DNA of 50,078 nt from Jejuia pallidilutea (GTDB lineage Bacteria; Bacteroidota; Bacteroidia; Flavobacteriales; Flavobacteriaceae): positions 1-50,078 of the forward strand of contig NZ_PVEO01000016.1 in NCBI RefSeq assembly GCF_002973595.1, in the 5' to 3' direction. Of the stretch, positions 25,553-34,839 are shown piece after piece. Made by a program: the position numbers and the translations under genes. Numbering within the stretch: the stretch's first letter is position 1; each line of letters opens with the position of its first letter. The notes beneath the pieces are model-generated. The model was not told the DNA's origin and did no database searches. It saw nothing but the letters and a program-made list of their open reading frames with translations.

Positions 25553-26746
25553 TTAGTGTTGTTGTTTAGCAAGAATATCATCTAATATATTGCTAATAAT
25601 AGTACAACCTTTAATAATTTCTTCTTCTGAAATCGTTAAGGGAGGAGTAATTCTAACTGCTTTTGGTTCAAACAATAACCAGAAAAGTATTAATCCTTGG
25701 TTTTGGCTTTCTAACACCAGTTCGTTAGCTATTTCTGCAGAAGGTAGCATTAAAGCCAACATTAATCCTTTGCCTCTAATGTCTTGAATAAGTTGATGTT
25801 TTAAAAGTTTTCTAAATAATTTTTCTTTCTCTAATGTTTTAGGAATTAGGTTGCTTTCGGTAATTTCTTGTAATGTTGCTAATGCCGAAGCTGCTATAAG
25901 TGGATGTCCGCCAAAGGTGGTTATATGTCCTAGTTTTGGGTTATCTTGCAATAAATCCATTAATTCACCAGAAGCTGTAAAGGCACCAATTGGTAGTCCG
26001 CCACCTAAACCTTTACCAGTTACTAAAATATCGGGGATACAATTGTAATGTTCAAACCCAAAAAGTTTTCCTGTTCTGCCAACACCAGGTTGTATTTCGT
26101 CTAAGATTAAAAGTGTTCCGGTTTCGTTACATTTTAGTCTTACTTTTTGTAAATAATTGTTTGATGGTACAATAAAACCAGCGCCACCTTGAATGGTTTC
26201 TAGAATTACACAAGCTGTTTTATTGGTAATATAATTTAAATCTGGTTCGTTATTAAATTCTATGAACTTAATATCTGGCAGTAAAGGCCTAAAAGCTTGT
26301 TTGCGTTCTTCGTATCCCATTACGCTCATAGCTCCCATAGTGTTTCCGTGGTATGCTTTATTAGCCGCTATTATTTCGCTACGGCCAGTGGCGCGTTTGG
26401 CTAGTTTTAAAGCGCCTTCAATAGCTTCGGTGCCAGAATTTGTGAGATATGTTTTTTCTAAAGGATAAGGTAAGTGTTTTGCTAAAAGTTTTGTGAGCTC
26501 TACTGCTGGTTTTTGCACATATTCTCCATATACCATCACGTGCAAATATTTATTTAATTGTGTTTGAATGGCAGCTTTTAATTTAGGGTGATTATGTCCT
26601 AACGGACAAGCAGATACTCCTGCCACAAAATCTAGGTAGGCTTTTTTGTTTGTATCGTAAATGTAACTACCATCAGCATGGGAAATTTCCATGGCTAATG
26701 GGTGGGGTGTGGTTTGCGCTTGATATTTTAAGAATTCTTGTTTCAC
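25553..26746 (-). CDS. Class III PLP-dependent aminotransferase (acetylornithine/ornithine/lysine aminotransferase type)
   Basis: 397 residues. Fold-type I PLP enzyme: YLTNSGTEAIEGALKLAK binds the cofactor phosphate, YHGNTMGAMS follows, ILDEIQPGVGRTGKLF contains the PLP-ring aspartate, and VTGKGLGGGLPIGAF carries the Schiff-base lysine. It begins with GTG (no nearby ATG gives the conserved QAQTTPHPLAMEI start). It starts five bases after the OstA-like gene, so they form an operon. The amino donor is not predictable; argD-type, rocD-type and omega-amidase types are all possible. Confidence 0.88.
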   Translation of the reverse strand: MKQEFLKYQAQTTPHPLAMEISHADGSYIYDTNKKAYLDFVAGVSACPLGHNHPKLKAAIQTQLNKYLHVMVYGEYVQKPAVELTKLLAKHLPYPLEKTYLTNSGTEAIEGALKLAKRATGRSEIIAANKAYHGNTMGAMSVMGYEERKQAFRPLLPDIKFIEFNNEPDLNYITNKTACVILETIQGGAGFIVPSNNYLQKVRLKCNETGTLLILDEIQPGVGRTGKLFGFEHYNCIPDILVTGKGLGGGLPIGAFTASGELMDLLQDNPKLGHITTFGGHPLIAASALATLQEITESNLIPKTLEKEKLFRKLLKHQLIQDIRGKGLMLALMLPSAEIANELVLESQNQGLILFWLLFEPKAVRITPPLTISEEEIIKGCTIISNILDDILAKQQH

Positions 26747-26751
26747 TCTTG

Positions 26752-28491
26752 CTAACTTCTTTTTTTACCTATATTTGGTGTTGGTAATTTAGCTTTAGGC
26801 TTGTTCTTGTGTTGTTTACTATTAGATGTTTTGTTTTGATCTTTTAAATGTTCTTCATCAAAAAAATCTTCCTCAGGGATATAATCATCCAGCCCCTTAA
26901 TAACAGGCAATTCTAGCGGCGGGTCGTCTTTAAATAAATCTTCAACACTATTTGGGCGTTCGTCTTCGCGCCAATCAAAACCTTTAAGAATGCGTTCGTT
27001 TTTAGGGAATTTAGATTCAGGATAAATGTTCCCGTCAATTTGGTTTATTTTCCTAACTTCTTCAATAGCGTTATCTTGAATAAGTATATTTATTAAGCCA
27101 GACTTCGACTTGTCTATGCCTACAAGTTCATTATTTTCATTTCTAAAGTAGTAAATAGATTGCGCGTTTTTAATGATATCAACATGATATAATTCATTTT
27201 TGTCATTAAACAAACCAACAAGTTTTTTTCCATTGATTTGGTTAAAGCCATCTCCTAATGTGTCCTTGCTTATCAAAAACGCATGATTAAACACTATGAG
27301 GGAATCCATCTTATCTTTTACTGTGTCTGATTGTAAATGAATAGTGTCTCCAGTCATTTGGTTGCCTAAATTCCATAAAATAGGTTTTCTAGCCGTAGAG
27401 AAAGCTGCACTGGAACCGGGAGTATTTATGTTTATAAGCTGCGTTAAGCCGCTTTCGTGGTTTACATGAATGGAATCTGCTTTTCCGCTCATATCTGATT
27501 TGTAAAGCTTTACATTTCTAAAAATTCGAGTAATTCGCTTTTCAGGTTTTCCGGTAACCATGAGAGTGTCTCCGTGAATGTAGATAGAGTCTTTTTCCTG
27601 AACTGTTATAGCATAGGCCCGTTTAGTTATAAATATGGAGTCTTTTGCTTTAAAAACTTCGGCATAGTGCCCTTTTACAACGCTATTGTTTAGCGTGTCT
27701 GTAATCTTTATATTGTTTGTTGCAGAGGAAAAATTTTTATTTTGGTCAAAATATAAACTGTCACCAACTATTTCTTTGCCATCATAATCAATCTTGGCAT
27801 TTTTCATGGCATAACCAGTTTTTGCTTCGGTATCGTAAAATCCTTTTTCACAATAGGTTACACTTTCTTCGGTAGTAATGGTTGATGGGCCAAATAAAAA
27901 GGCGTGTTTTGGTTCATCGTAAAAGTCGAAGTAATTTGATTCTATTTTGGCTTCAGGGTTTGTAAGTACAACATCTTCAACAAAACGGTATTTTTTTTCC
28001 TGCATGTAATATCGCCCAATTTTGCTTGTTATTGTGCCAGAGGTATCTATTGCTACGGTACCATAGCTTCTGTAAAAGGCTTGTTGTTTTTCCCTGTCAA
28101 AGTATAAAGTGTCTGTTGTTATTTTTGAATCTGGATTTGTAAGTTCTACATTGCCACTTGCGAATGCAAGTTGATTTGTGCCATTGTACTCTACATATTT
28201 AGAAGTCATATTTATGGTGTCGCCTTGTATCATTTTTACATTGCCATAAGCCTCTATAAAATTGTCTTTGCCATAATAATAAGCTTTGTCGCACCACATA
28301 TCTGTTCCAGCATGAAAAATATGAACTTGCTCAGAGTCGTCACGAGTTAAAATTTTCGCACCAGGATAATCTTCTTCATTAAAAGTTAAAAATCCAGAAT
28401 ACTTAATTTCAATACTTTGTTGTGCGTAAAGGGATGCCGATGTAAAAAAGGCAAGAAAGAACAATGAATGTAAAGAAATGTATGTTTTCAA
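26752..28491 (-). CDS. OstA/LptA-like LPS-transport protein, periplasmic
   Basis: 579 residues. Signal peptide (MKTYISLHSLFFLAFFTSAS, cleavage after YAQ) then an OstA-like N-terminal domain and a long run of beta-jellyroll repeats with recurring 'T.DTLYFD', 'GDSLYFDQ', 'GDTLMVTG', 'ADSIHVNHESG', typical of the enlarged LptA homologues of Bacteroidota that bridge LPS across the periplasm. The C-terminal 70 residues are charged and rich in K, P and N. It starts with TTG: no in-frame ATG exists before the signal peptide, and a -7 element at 28509-28516 sits 17 bases upstream. Confidence 0.88.
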   Translation of the reverse strand: MKTYISLHSLFFLAFFTSASLYAQQSIEIKYSGFLTFNEEDYPGAKILTRDDSEQVHIFHAGTDMWCDKAYYYGKDNFIEAYGNVKMIQGDTINMTSKYVEYNGTNQLAFASGNVELTNPDSKITTDTLYFDREKQQAFYRSYGTVAIDTSGTITSKIGRYYMQEKKYRFVEDVVLTNPEAKIESNYFDFYDEPKHAFLFGPSTITTEESVTYCEKGFYDTEAKTGYAMKNAKIDYDGKEIVGDSLYFDQNKNFSSATNNIKITDTLNNSVVKGHYAEVFKAKDSIFITKRAYAITVQEKDSIYIHGDTLMVTGKPEKRITRIFRNVKLYKSDMSGKADSIHVNHESGLTQLININTPGSSAAFSTARKPILWNLGNQMTGDTIHLQSDTVKDKMDSLIVFNHAFLISKDTLGDGFNQINGKKLVGLFNDKNELYHVDIIKNAQSIYYFRNENNELVGIDKSKSGLINILIQDNAIEEVRKINQIDGNIYPESKFPKNERILKGFDWREDERPNSVEDLFKDDPPLELPVIKGLDDYIPEEDFFDEEHLKDQNKTSNSKQHKNKPKAKLPTPNIGKKRS

Positions 28492-28508
28492 ATTAAAAAA
28501 GTTTGTGG

Positions 28509-28516
28509 CAAAAATA
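28509..28516 (-). promoter_or_regulatory. -7 promoter element for the OstA-aminotransferase operon
   Basis: Reads TATTTTTG on the minus strand, a full TAnnTTTG, 17 bases before the TTG start. It supports the TTG choice. Confidence 0.5.
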
Positions 28517-28548
28517 ACGATTAAAATAATGTTTAAGTATGAAGCAAC

Positions 28549-28586
28549 AAAAAACGCTCCAAATAAATATATTTGAAGCGTTTTTT
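28549..28586 (-). terminator. Terminator of glnA
   Basis: Arms aaaaaacgct (28549-28558) and agcgtttttt (28577-28586) pair perfectly over ten bases, with an inner caaata/tatttg stem. On the minus strand the hairpin ends in a T-run, 24 bases after the glnA stop. Confidence 0.85.
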
Positions 28587-28609
28587 AGATTTAACTAATT
28601 TATTAAGAA

Positions 28610-29620
28610 TTAAACCTTAGCAGATTTAACTGTTTTAATAATTCTTCCAGCTACTTTGTAAGGATCTGCATTAGAAGCAGGTCTTCTGTCTTCTAACCAA
28701 CCTTTCCAGCCTTTTTCTACTGTAATGATAGGGATTCTGATAGATGCACCTCTGTCTGACACTCCATAAGAGAAGTCTGATACGTGAGCGGTTTCGTGTA
28801 ATCCAGTTAAGCGCTCATCATTAAATTCTCCATAAACTTCAATATGTTCATCGGTAACAGGTCTAAAAGCTTCACATATTTTCTCATAAACCTCTTTAGA
28901 TCCACAAGTTCTTAAAGTAGAGTTAGAGAAGTTGGCGTGCATACCAGATCCGTTCCAGTCTCCTTTTACAGGTTTAGGGTGGTATTCAATATAATATCCG
29001 TATTTTTCAGTAAGTCTATCTAATAAGTAACGTGCAATCCAAATTTCATCACCAGCTTTCTTTGCACCTTTTGCAAATAATTGAAACTCCCATTGTCCTG
29101 GTGCTACTTCTTGGTTAATACCTTCAAAATTTAATCCAGCTTCAATACATAGGTCTGCATGTTCTTCAACTAGATCTCTACCCCATGTGTAACGGCCGCC
29201 TACAGAACAGTAATATTTACCTTGAGGTCCAGGAAATCCTCCACGAGGGAATCCTAAAGGTAAGTCTGTTTTGGTGTCCATTAGGAAATACTCCTGCTCA
29301 AAACCAAACCAGAAATCATCATTGTCATCATCAATTTTAGCTCTTGCATTTGTTGGATGCGGAGTTCCATCTGCACTTAAAACTTCAGACATTACTAAAT
29401 ATCCATTCTTTCTTGTAGGATCAGGATAAATAGCAACTGGTTTTAATAAACAATCTGAAGCACCTCCAGATGCTTGTTCAGTTGAACTTCCGTCAAAGGA
29501 CCAAATAGAACAGTCTTCTAATTTACCGCTAAAGTCTTCTTCGATCTTAGTTTTACTTCTCATGTTTTGAGTTGGTTCGTGTCCATCAAGCCAAATATAC
29601 TCAAGTTTAGATTTTGCCAT
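28610..29620 (-). CDS. glnA: Glutamine synthetase, type II (eukaryotic-like, beta-Grasp family)
   Basis: 336 residues, the short length typical of GSII. Makes glutamine from glutamate, ammonia and ATP. WSFDGSSTEQASG is the beta-Grasp signature, WFGFEQEYF the metal-binding glutamate segment, EGINQEVAPGQWEFQ and DWNGSGMHANFSN the catalytic glutamate/ATP sites, and DRGASIRIP the arginine site. No adenylylation tyrosine loop of GSI-beta is present. It is divergent from a GSIII gene. A -7 element lies at 29661-29668. Confidence 0.96.
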   Translation of the reverse strand: MAKSKLEYIWLDGHEPTQNMRSKTKIEEDFSGKLEDCSIWSFDGSSTEQASGGASDCLLKPVAIYPDPTRKNGYLVMSEVLSADGTPHPTNARAKIDDDNDDFWFGFEQEYFLMDTKTDLPLGFPRGGFPGPQGKYYCSVGGRYTWGRDLVEEHADLCIEAGLNFEGINQEVAPGQWEFQLFAKGAKKAGDEIWIARYLLDRLTEKYGYYIEYHPKPVKGDWNGSGMHANFSNSTLRTCGSKEVYEKICEAFRPVTDEHIEVYGEFNDERLTGLHETAHVSDFSYGVSDRGASIRIPIITVEKGWKGWLEDRRPASNADPYKVAGRIIKTVKSAKV

Positions 29621-29660
29621 AATTAATGATTTATTGATGTATTATTTTTATTAATTTGAA

Positions 29661-29668
29661 CAAATATA
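29661..29668 (-). promoter_or_regulatory. -7 promoter element for glnA
   Basis: Reads TATATTTG on the minus strand, a perfect TAnnTTTG, 40 bases before the start codon. No -33 match found. Confidence 0.5.
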
Positions 29669-29851
29669 AATTTTTATTGAGTTACTTTGAATTATTAGGG
29701 GGGCTTTTCGTAAAAGGCAATGTTATTTTTGTTTATACCCCATTTTTTTAAGGTTTATTTTAAAAAAAGTATAGTTTTTTATATAAATATTGAAATATTG
29801 ATAATGGATAAAAAAGCAGTTGTAGATCATTACTTGTTTATTCATATAGTG

Positions 29852-29859
29852 TATTTTTG
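29852..29859 (+). promoter_or_regulatory. -7 promoter element for glnN
   Basis: TATTTTTG, full TAnnTTTG, 36 bases before the ATG at 29896; TTG at 29834-29836 is a possible but short-spaced -33. Confidence 0.45.
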
Positions 29860-29895
29860 TATTTTGATGTTTAACGAACTAAACAAGCTAAAACA

Positions 29896-32082
29896 ATGGC
29901 AATTTTAAGGTTTCATGCGCTTAAAGAATCTATAACCTACAAACCTAATACGTTTATTGAAAAAGGTAAGCGATCGGAATTATTTGGCACAAATGTTTTT
30001 AATGAGAACACTATGCGCCAATACTTAACTAAAGATGCTTTTAAGGGCGTAAAGAGTGCTATTGAAGAAGGGAAAAAAATTAACAGAAATGTTGCAGACC
30101 AAGTGGCATCTTCAATGAAGGACTGGGCATTATCTAAAGGCGTAACGCACTACACGCACTGGTTTCAGCCATTAACTGGAACCACGGCTGAAAAACACGA
30201 TGCTTTTTTTGAAACGCTAGAAGACGGTGGTGCCATAGAGAAGTTTGGAGGCAGTCAATTAGTACAACAAGAGCCAGATGCATCTAGTTTTCCTAGTGGC
30301 GGCATTCGCAATACGTTCGAGGCTAGAGGTTACACCGCATGGGATCCTTCGTCACCAGCCTTTATTTACGAAACTACTCTTTGTATACCAACAATTTTTG
30401 TGGCCTACACAGGTGAAGCTTTAGATTATAAAACCCCTTTGTTAAGAGCGCTAAATACCATAGATGTTGCTGCTACAGATGTGTGTAAATATTTTGATAA
30501 AAATGTAAAGAAAGTAACGTCCTTTATGGGATGGGAGCAGGAGTATTTTTTGGTGGACAAAAATTTAGTAGCGTGTAGACCAGATATTACGTTAACAGGA
30601 AGAACCTTGTTGGGCCATTCTTCGGCAAAAGGTCAGCAGTTAGACGATCATTATTTTGGATCTATACCCAACAGAGCATTAAATTTTATGCGCGATTTAG
30701 AAAACCAATGTATGCTTTTGGGTATTCCTGCTAAGACACGGCATAACGAAGTTGCACCAAATCAGTTTGAAATTGCACCAATTCACGAAGAAGCTAATTT
30801 GGCTGTAGACCATAACTCGTTACTTATGGATGTTATGGGGCGTGTGGCATCGCGCCATAACTTTAAAGTGTTGCTTCACGAAAAGCCCTTTGCCAATATT
30901 AATGGTTCTGGTAAGCACAATAATTGGTCTTTGTCGACCGATACGGGGATTAACCTCCTAAAACCAGGGAAAACCCCTATGAGCAACCTTCAGTTCTTAA
31001 CCTTTTTTGTAAATACAATAAAGGCGGTTTACGAAAACGAGGAGCTGCTAAGAGCCTCTATAGCTTCGGCTAGTAACGATCACAGATTAGGCTCTACCGA
31101 GGCGCCTCCTGCAATAATTTCTGTGTTTATTGGCGCGCAACTCACTAAGGTTTTAGAAGAGCTAGAAGGAGTTACTAAAGGTAAATTATCGCCTGAAGAA
31201 AAAACCGATTTAAAATTAAACGTAGTGGGTAAAATTCCAGATGTGCTTCTAGATAATACCGATAGAAACAGAACTTCTCCCTTTGCTTTTACGGGTAATA
31301 AATTTGAGTTTCGTGCGGTTGGATCTTTAGAGAATTGCGGTAACCCTATGACGGTTTTAAATACTATTGTGGCTAAACAACTAAAAGAGTTTAAAAAGGA
31401 GGTAGATGTACTTGTAGATGACAAAAACTTTAAAAAAGACGAGGCTATTTTTAATGTATTAAGAGAATATATTAAAGCGTCAAAAGATATTCTATTTGAA
31501 GGTAATGGATATAGCGAAGCATGGGAGAAAGAAGCAAAAAAGCGAGGGTTAAGTAATAATAAAAATACTCCAGAAGCCTTAAAGGTAAAAGTGCATAAAA
31601 GCACCATTAATCTGTTTGAAGAAATGGGGGTTATGAGCAAAATAGAAGCCGAGGCGCGTTATGAAGTTGAAATAGAATCTTACATAAAACATATACAAAT
31701 AGAAAGCAGGGTGCTTGGTGATATAGCAAGAAATAATATCGTGCCAACAGCAGTAAAGTATCAAAATATATTAATAGACAATGTAAAAGGCTTAAAAGAT
31801 ATTTTTGATAAGGAGTATACAAATTTAGCTAAAGAGCAACTTAATTTAATAAAAGCTATTTCTCAGCATATTGATGGTATTAACAGCAATGTTACCAAAA
31901 TGATTGAAGAGCGCAAAAAAGCAAATTTGTTAACCGATGTTACAAAAAAAGCTGAGGCGTATTGCCAAAACGTAAAGCCTTTTTTAGAGGACATACGTTA
32001 TCATTGCGATAAGCTAGAGCTTTTGGTAGATGATGAGCTATGGCCATTAACAAAGTATAGAGAGCTTTTATTTATTAGATAG
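29896..32082 (+). CDS. glnN: Glutamine synthetase, type III
   Basis: 728 residues, the usual size of GSIII. The N-terminal GSIII-specific domain (THWFQPLTGTTAEKHDAF, residues about 91-108) precedes the catalytic barrel: MGWEQEYFLVD (metal glutamates), TRHNEVAPNQFEIAPIHEEAN, and NINGSGKHNNWSLST. The C-terminal region (about 560-728) is the helical GSIII extension. GSIII is a second ammonium-assimilating enzyme in Bacteroidota. It shares a 275-base divergent intergenic region with the GSII gene, which suggests joint nitrogen control. Confidence 0.96.
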   Translation: MAILRFHALKESITYKPNTFIEKGKRSELFGTNVFNENTMRQYLTKDAFKGVKSAIEEGKKINRNVADQVASSMKDWALSKGVTHYTHWFQPLTGTTAEKHDAFFETLEDGGAIEKFGGSQLVQQEPDASSFPSGGIRNTFEARGYTAWDPSSPAFIYETTLCIPTIFVAYTGEALDYKTPLLRALNTIDVAATDVCKYFDKNVKKVTSFMGWEQEYFLVDKNLVACRPDITLTGRTLLGHSSAKGQQLDDHYFGSIPNRALNFMRDLENQCMLLGIPAKTRHNEVAPNQFEIAPIHEEANLAVDHNSLLMDVMGRVASRHNFKVLLHEKPFANINGSGKHNNWSLSTDTGINLLKPGKTPMSNLQFLTFFVNTIKAVYENEELLRASIASASNDHRLGSTEAPPAIISVFIGAQLTKVLEELEGVTKGKLSPEEKTDLKLNVVGKIPDVLLDNTDRNRTSPFAFTGNKFEFRAVGSLENCGNPMTVLNTIVAKQLKEFKKEVDVLVDDKNFKKDEAIFNVLREYIKASKDILFEGNGYSEAWEKEAKKRGLSNNKNTPEALKVKVHKSTINLFEEMGVMSKIEAEARYEVEIESYIKHIQIESRVLGDIARNNIVPTAVKYQNILIDNVKGLKDIFDKEYTNLAKEQLNLIKAISQHIDGINSNVTKMIEERKKANLLTDVTKKAEAYCQNVKPFLEDIRYHCDKLELLVDDELWPLTKYRELLFIR

Positions 32083-32344
32083 TTTTTTTAAAGCGCAACA
32101 GATTACGCCATTGTAGGTCATTTAAACAGCGTTGTGTTCGCTTAACTAAAAAAAATGCTATTACAATTATAACCTTAGGTATGCTCGTTTTTGGTGTCTA
32201 ACAAATTCAAATGAATAGACTTAGAAAAATAATTGTTCATTTTCAATTCAGTTAAAAAAACCGTTAATAAAACCCTTTTCATAATTGTATTAAAGCTTAT
32301 AAATCTTTAAAATATTCCTTTTCTTTGCAAAACAATACACTATT

Positions 32345-33523
32345 ATGAGTCAAGAAGTTTCAAAAAGATATGCGCAACGTGGTGTTTCGGCATCAAAAGA
32401 AGATGTTCATAATGCAATTAAAAATATTGATAAAGGATTGTTTCCAAAGGCGTTCTGCAAAATAGTCCCAGATTATTTAACCAACAACGAGGATTTCTGT
32501 TTGATTATGCATGCCGATGGTGCTGGCACAAAATCATCTTTAGCTTATATGTATTGGAAAGAAACTGGTGATGTTTCTGTCTGGAAGGGTATTGCACAAG
32601 ATGCGCTTATTATGAATATTGACGATTTATTGTGTGTAGGTGCTACAGATAATATTATGTTGTCCTCCACTATTGGAAGAAACAAAAACCTAATTCCGGG
32701 CGAGGTTATTTCAGCAATCATAAACGGAACAGAGGAACTTATTGAAGATTTAAAATCATTCGGTGTTACCATTCACTCTACAGGAGGCGAAACTGCCGAT
32801 GTTGGCGATTTAGTGCGCACTATTATTGTAGATTCTACTGTTACCGCTAGAATGAAACGTGAAGATGTTATAGATAATGCTAATATTAAAGCAGGCGATG
32901 TTATTGTTGGCCTAGAGTCTTTTGGTCAGGCAACTTACGAAACCCAATATAATGGCGGTATGGGTAGTAATGGCTTAACTTCAGCAAGGCACGATGTGTT
33001 TCATAAATATTTAGCTGAAAAATATCCAGAAAGTTTTGATGCCGCAGTTCCAGAAGATTTAGTGTATTCTGGTAGTGTAAAATTAACTGATGCTGTAGAA
33101 AATGCACCAATAGACGCTGGTAAATTAGTGCTGTCTCCAACACGAACCTATGCGCCAATTATCAAAGCTATTTTATCAAAATACAAAAGTGATGTGATAC
33201 ATGGTATGGTGCATTGCTCTGGAGGTGCGCAAACTAAAATACTTCATTTTATAGATAATTTGCATATAGTAAAAGATAATATGTTTGCTGTTCCGCCTTT
33301 GTTTAAGTTGATTCAGGAACAATCTAAAACAGACTGGAAAGAAATGTATCAAGTCTTTAATTGCGGTCATAGAATGGAGCTTTATGTGTCTCCTGAAATT
33401 GCAGAAGATATTATTGAAATTTCTAAATCTTTTAATGTAGACGCAAAAATAATTGGTAGAGTAGAGGCATCATTAAAAAAACAGCTTACAATAAAAAGTG
33501 AGTTTGGTGAGTTTAGGTATTAA
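32345..33523 (+). CDS. purM: Phosphoribosylformylglycinamidine cyclo-ligase (AIR synthetase)
   Basis: 392 residues, the longer Bacteroidota form of PurM. Closes the imidazole ring of purines using ATP. MSQEVSKRYAQRGVSASKEDVHNAI is the conserved N-terminus; MHADGAGTKSSLAYMYWKETGD, DALIMNIDDLLCVGA and HSTGGETADVGD form the ATP/FGAM binding site, and HCSGGAQTKI lies in the C-terminal domain. Single gene upstream of the DUF3078 gene, 79 bases apart. Confidence 0.94.
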   Translation: MSQEVSKRYAQRGVSASKEDVHNAIKNIDKGLFPKAFCKIVPDYLTNNEDFCLIMHADGAGTKSSLAYMYWKETGDVSVWKGIAQDALIMNIDDLLCVGATDNIMLSSTIGRNKNLIPGEVISAIINGTEELIEDLKSFGVTIHSTGGETADVGDLVRTIIVDSTVTARMKREDVIDNANIKAGDVIVGLESFGQATYETQYNGGMGSNGLTSARHDVFHKYLAEKYPESFDAAVPEDLVYSGSVKLTDAVENAPIDAGKLVLSPTRTYAPIIKAILSKYKSDVIHGMVHCSGGAQTKILHFIDNLHIVKDNMFAVPPLFKLIQEQSKTDWKEMYQVFNCGHRMELYVSPEIAEDIIEISKSFNVDAKIIGRVEASLKKQLTIKSEFGEFRY

Positions 33524-33602
33524 ATTTCTTTTTTACAAAAAAACTGGAATAGTTTTTGTGAAGTAGAAATGTTTTAAAAACAACCATTCTTAACTAATAA
33601 AA

Positions 33603-34646
33603 ATGAGCATTCACAAAAGTTCGTTATTACAAAAGGTCATAGATTTTTTATTATTGAAAAACTTAGAAAGCAAAATACCAGATAGAATAAAAAATTTTTT
33701 GCTAGCAATTGTCTTCTTGTTGTTTTGTGCCGCTGCTTTTGCACAACCAGACTCTTTATACCTTAAAGAAAAAAAAGTGTACGATGGTCCGCAGTGGAAA
33801 CTAAAACAAAAAGCTAGCGTAGATTTAAGTCAGGTAAGTTTTACCAACTGGAACGCGGGTGGTACAAATTCTATTTCAGCATTATTAGGATACCAATATA
33901 CGGCTAATTATAAAGACAAGTTTTTCTTTTGGAATAATGGACTACGAATAGGTTATGGTGTAAATAAACAACAAGATAGGGAACTTAGAAAAACCGATGA
34001 TATTTTCGAAATAACATCTAACCTTGGCTACCAACCAGCTAATGATTCAAAATGGTTCTATTCTGCACGATTAAACTTTAAAACTCAAATTACCAATGGG
34101 TATAAATACCCTAATACCGATAACCCAATTTCTACACTTATGGCACCAGGATATTTGTTCTTTGGTGGAGGAATGGAGTATGGAAAAAACATAGATGAAT
34201 TATCGTTTTATGCTTCCCCATTAACACTAAAAGCCACATTTGTGCTAGATCAAGATTTAGCAAATGCCGGATCGTTTGGGGTAGACCCAGCTATTTTTGA
34301 TGAAGACGGAAATTTAGTGCGGGAGGGAAGCAACATTAGAAGGGAAGTAGGGATTTTAATAACAAATAGTTATGCTATGGAACTTGCCAAAAATATTAAA
34401 GCCACTAATTTATTGAGTGTTTATACAGATTACATTAATAATTTTGGTAATGTAGATGTAGATTGGAGAGTGAATTTTGATTTTAAAGTGAATAGTTTTG
34501 TACGCGCAACTTTAGAGTCTCATTTACGGTATGATGATGATGTAAAAACGCTAGAACCTAGTGATGTGGAAGGCGAGTTTGATGAGGCTGGTGCTAAGAT
34601 ACAATGGAAACAATTTTTGGGTATTGGTTTTGCTGTAGATTTTTAA
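33603..34646 (+). CDS. DUF3078 outer-membrane/secreted protein
   Basis: 347 residues. The hydrophobic signal segment is set back (about residues 27-48, LLAIVFLLFCAAAFAQ), after a 26-residue basic lead. The mature part begins with the DUF3078 pattern LKQKASVDLSQVSFTNWNAGGTNSIS and continues as amphipathic beta strands ending in a terminal aromatic (AVDF), as outer-membrane barrel proteins do. Ligand and role unknown. Internal start codons would cut into the signal, so the first ATG is kept. Confidence 0.85.
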   Translation: MSIHKSSLLQKVIDFLLLKNLESKIPDRIKNFLLAIVFLLFCAAAFAQPDSLYLKEKKVYDGPQWKLKQKASVDLSQVSFTNWNAGGTNSISALLGYQYTANYKDKFFFWNNGLRIGYGVNKQQDRELRKTDDIFEITSNLGYQPANDSKWFYSARLNFKTQITNGYKYPNTDNPISTLMAPGYLFFGGGMEYGKNIDELSFYASPLTLKATFVLDQDLANAGSFGVDPAIFDEDGNLVREGSNIRREVGILITNSYAMELAKNIKATNLLSVYTDYINNFGNVDVDWRVNFDFKVNSFVRATLESHLRYDDDVKTLEPSDVEGEFDEAGAKIQWKQFLGIGFAVDF

Positions 34647-34749
34647 AAAAAATCAAACACTAAAATAAAAAATTTGTTAACTTTTTTATGTTGATAAATT
34701 TTTAAAACACTGAAAATCATATAATTAATATGTTTTAGGTGTAAACTTT

Positions 34750-34763
34750 ATGATTTTTATCAT
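34750..34763. promoter_or_regulatory. FNR/Crp-like palindrome upstream of the class II RNR gene
   Basis: ATGAT-TTTT-ATCAT, perfect five-base arms with a 4-base spacer, 76 bases before the nrdJ start. Matches the ATGAY-N4-RTCAT form seen also at 3187-3200 and 42266-42279. A Crp/Fnr-family regulator is the likely reader; its gene is not in the window. Confidence 0.45.
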
Positions 34764-34839
34764 GTTCGGAATGAAATAATTTTCGTTGTTTTATAGTTTC
34801 TTAATTAATCCATCAACTTAATAAAACTTCGAAACTACA

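Noticed and set aside
29720-29908. A 62-codon plus-strand reading frame between the two glutamine synthetase genes
   Set aside because: Low-complexity F/I/Y/K composition of random AT-rich DNA, and it overlaps the glnN promoter and start.
32083-32344. Possible small RNA or attenuator between glnN and purM
   Set aside because: Only an imperfect aagcgcaaca/tgttcgctt pairing and no promoter-terminator pair was seen.
34647-34839. Cobalamin riboswitch expected before the B12-dependent reductase gene
   Set aside because: No B12-box (GCCACTG-like) or fitting stem arrangement is visible in the 193-base leader.
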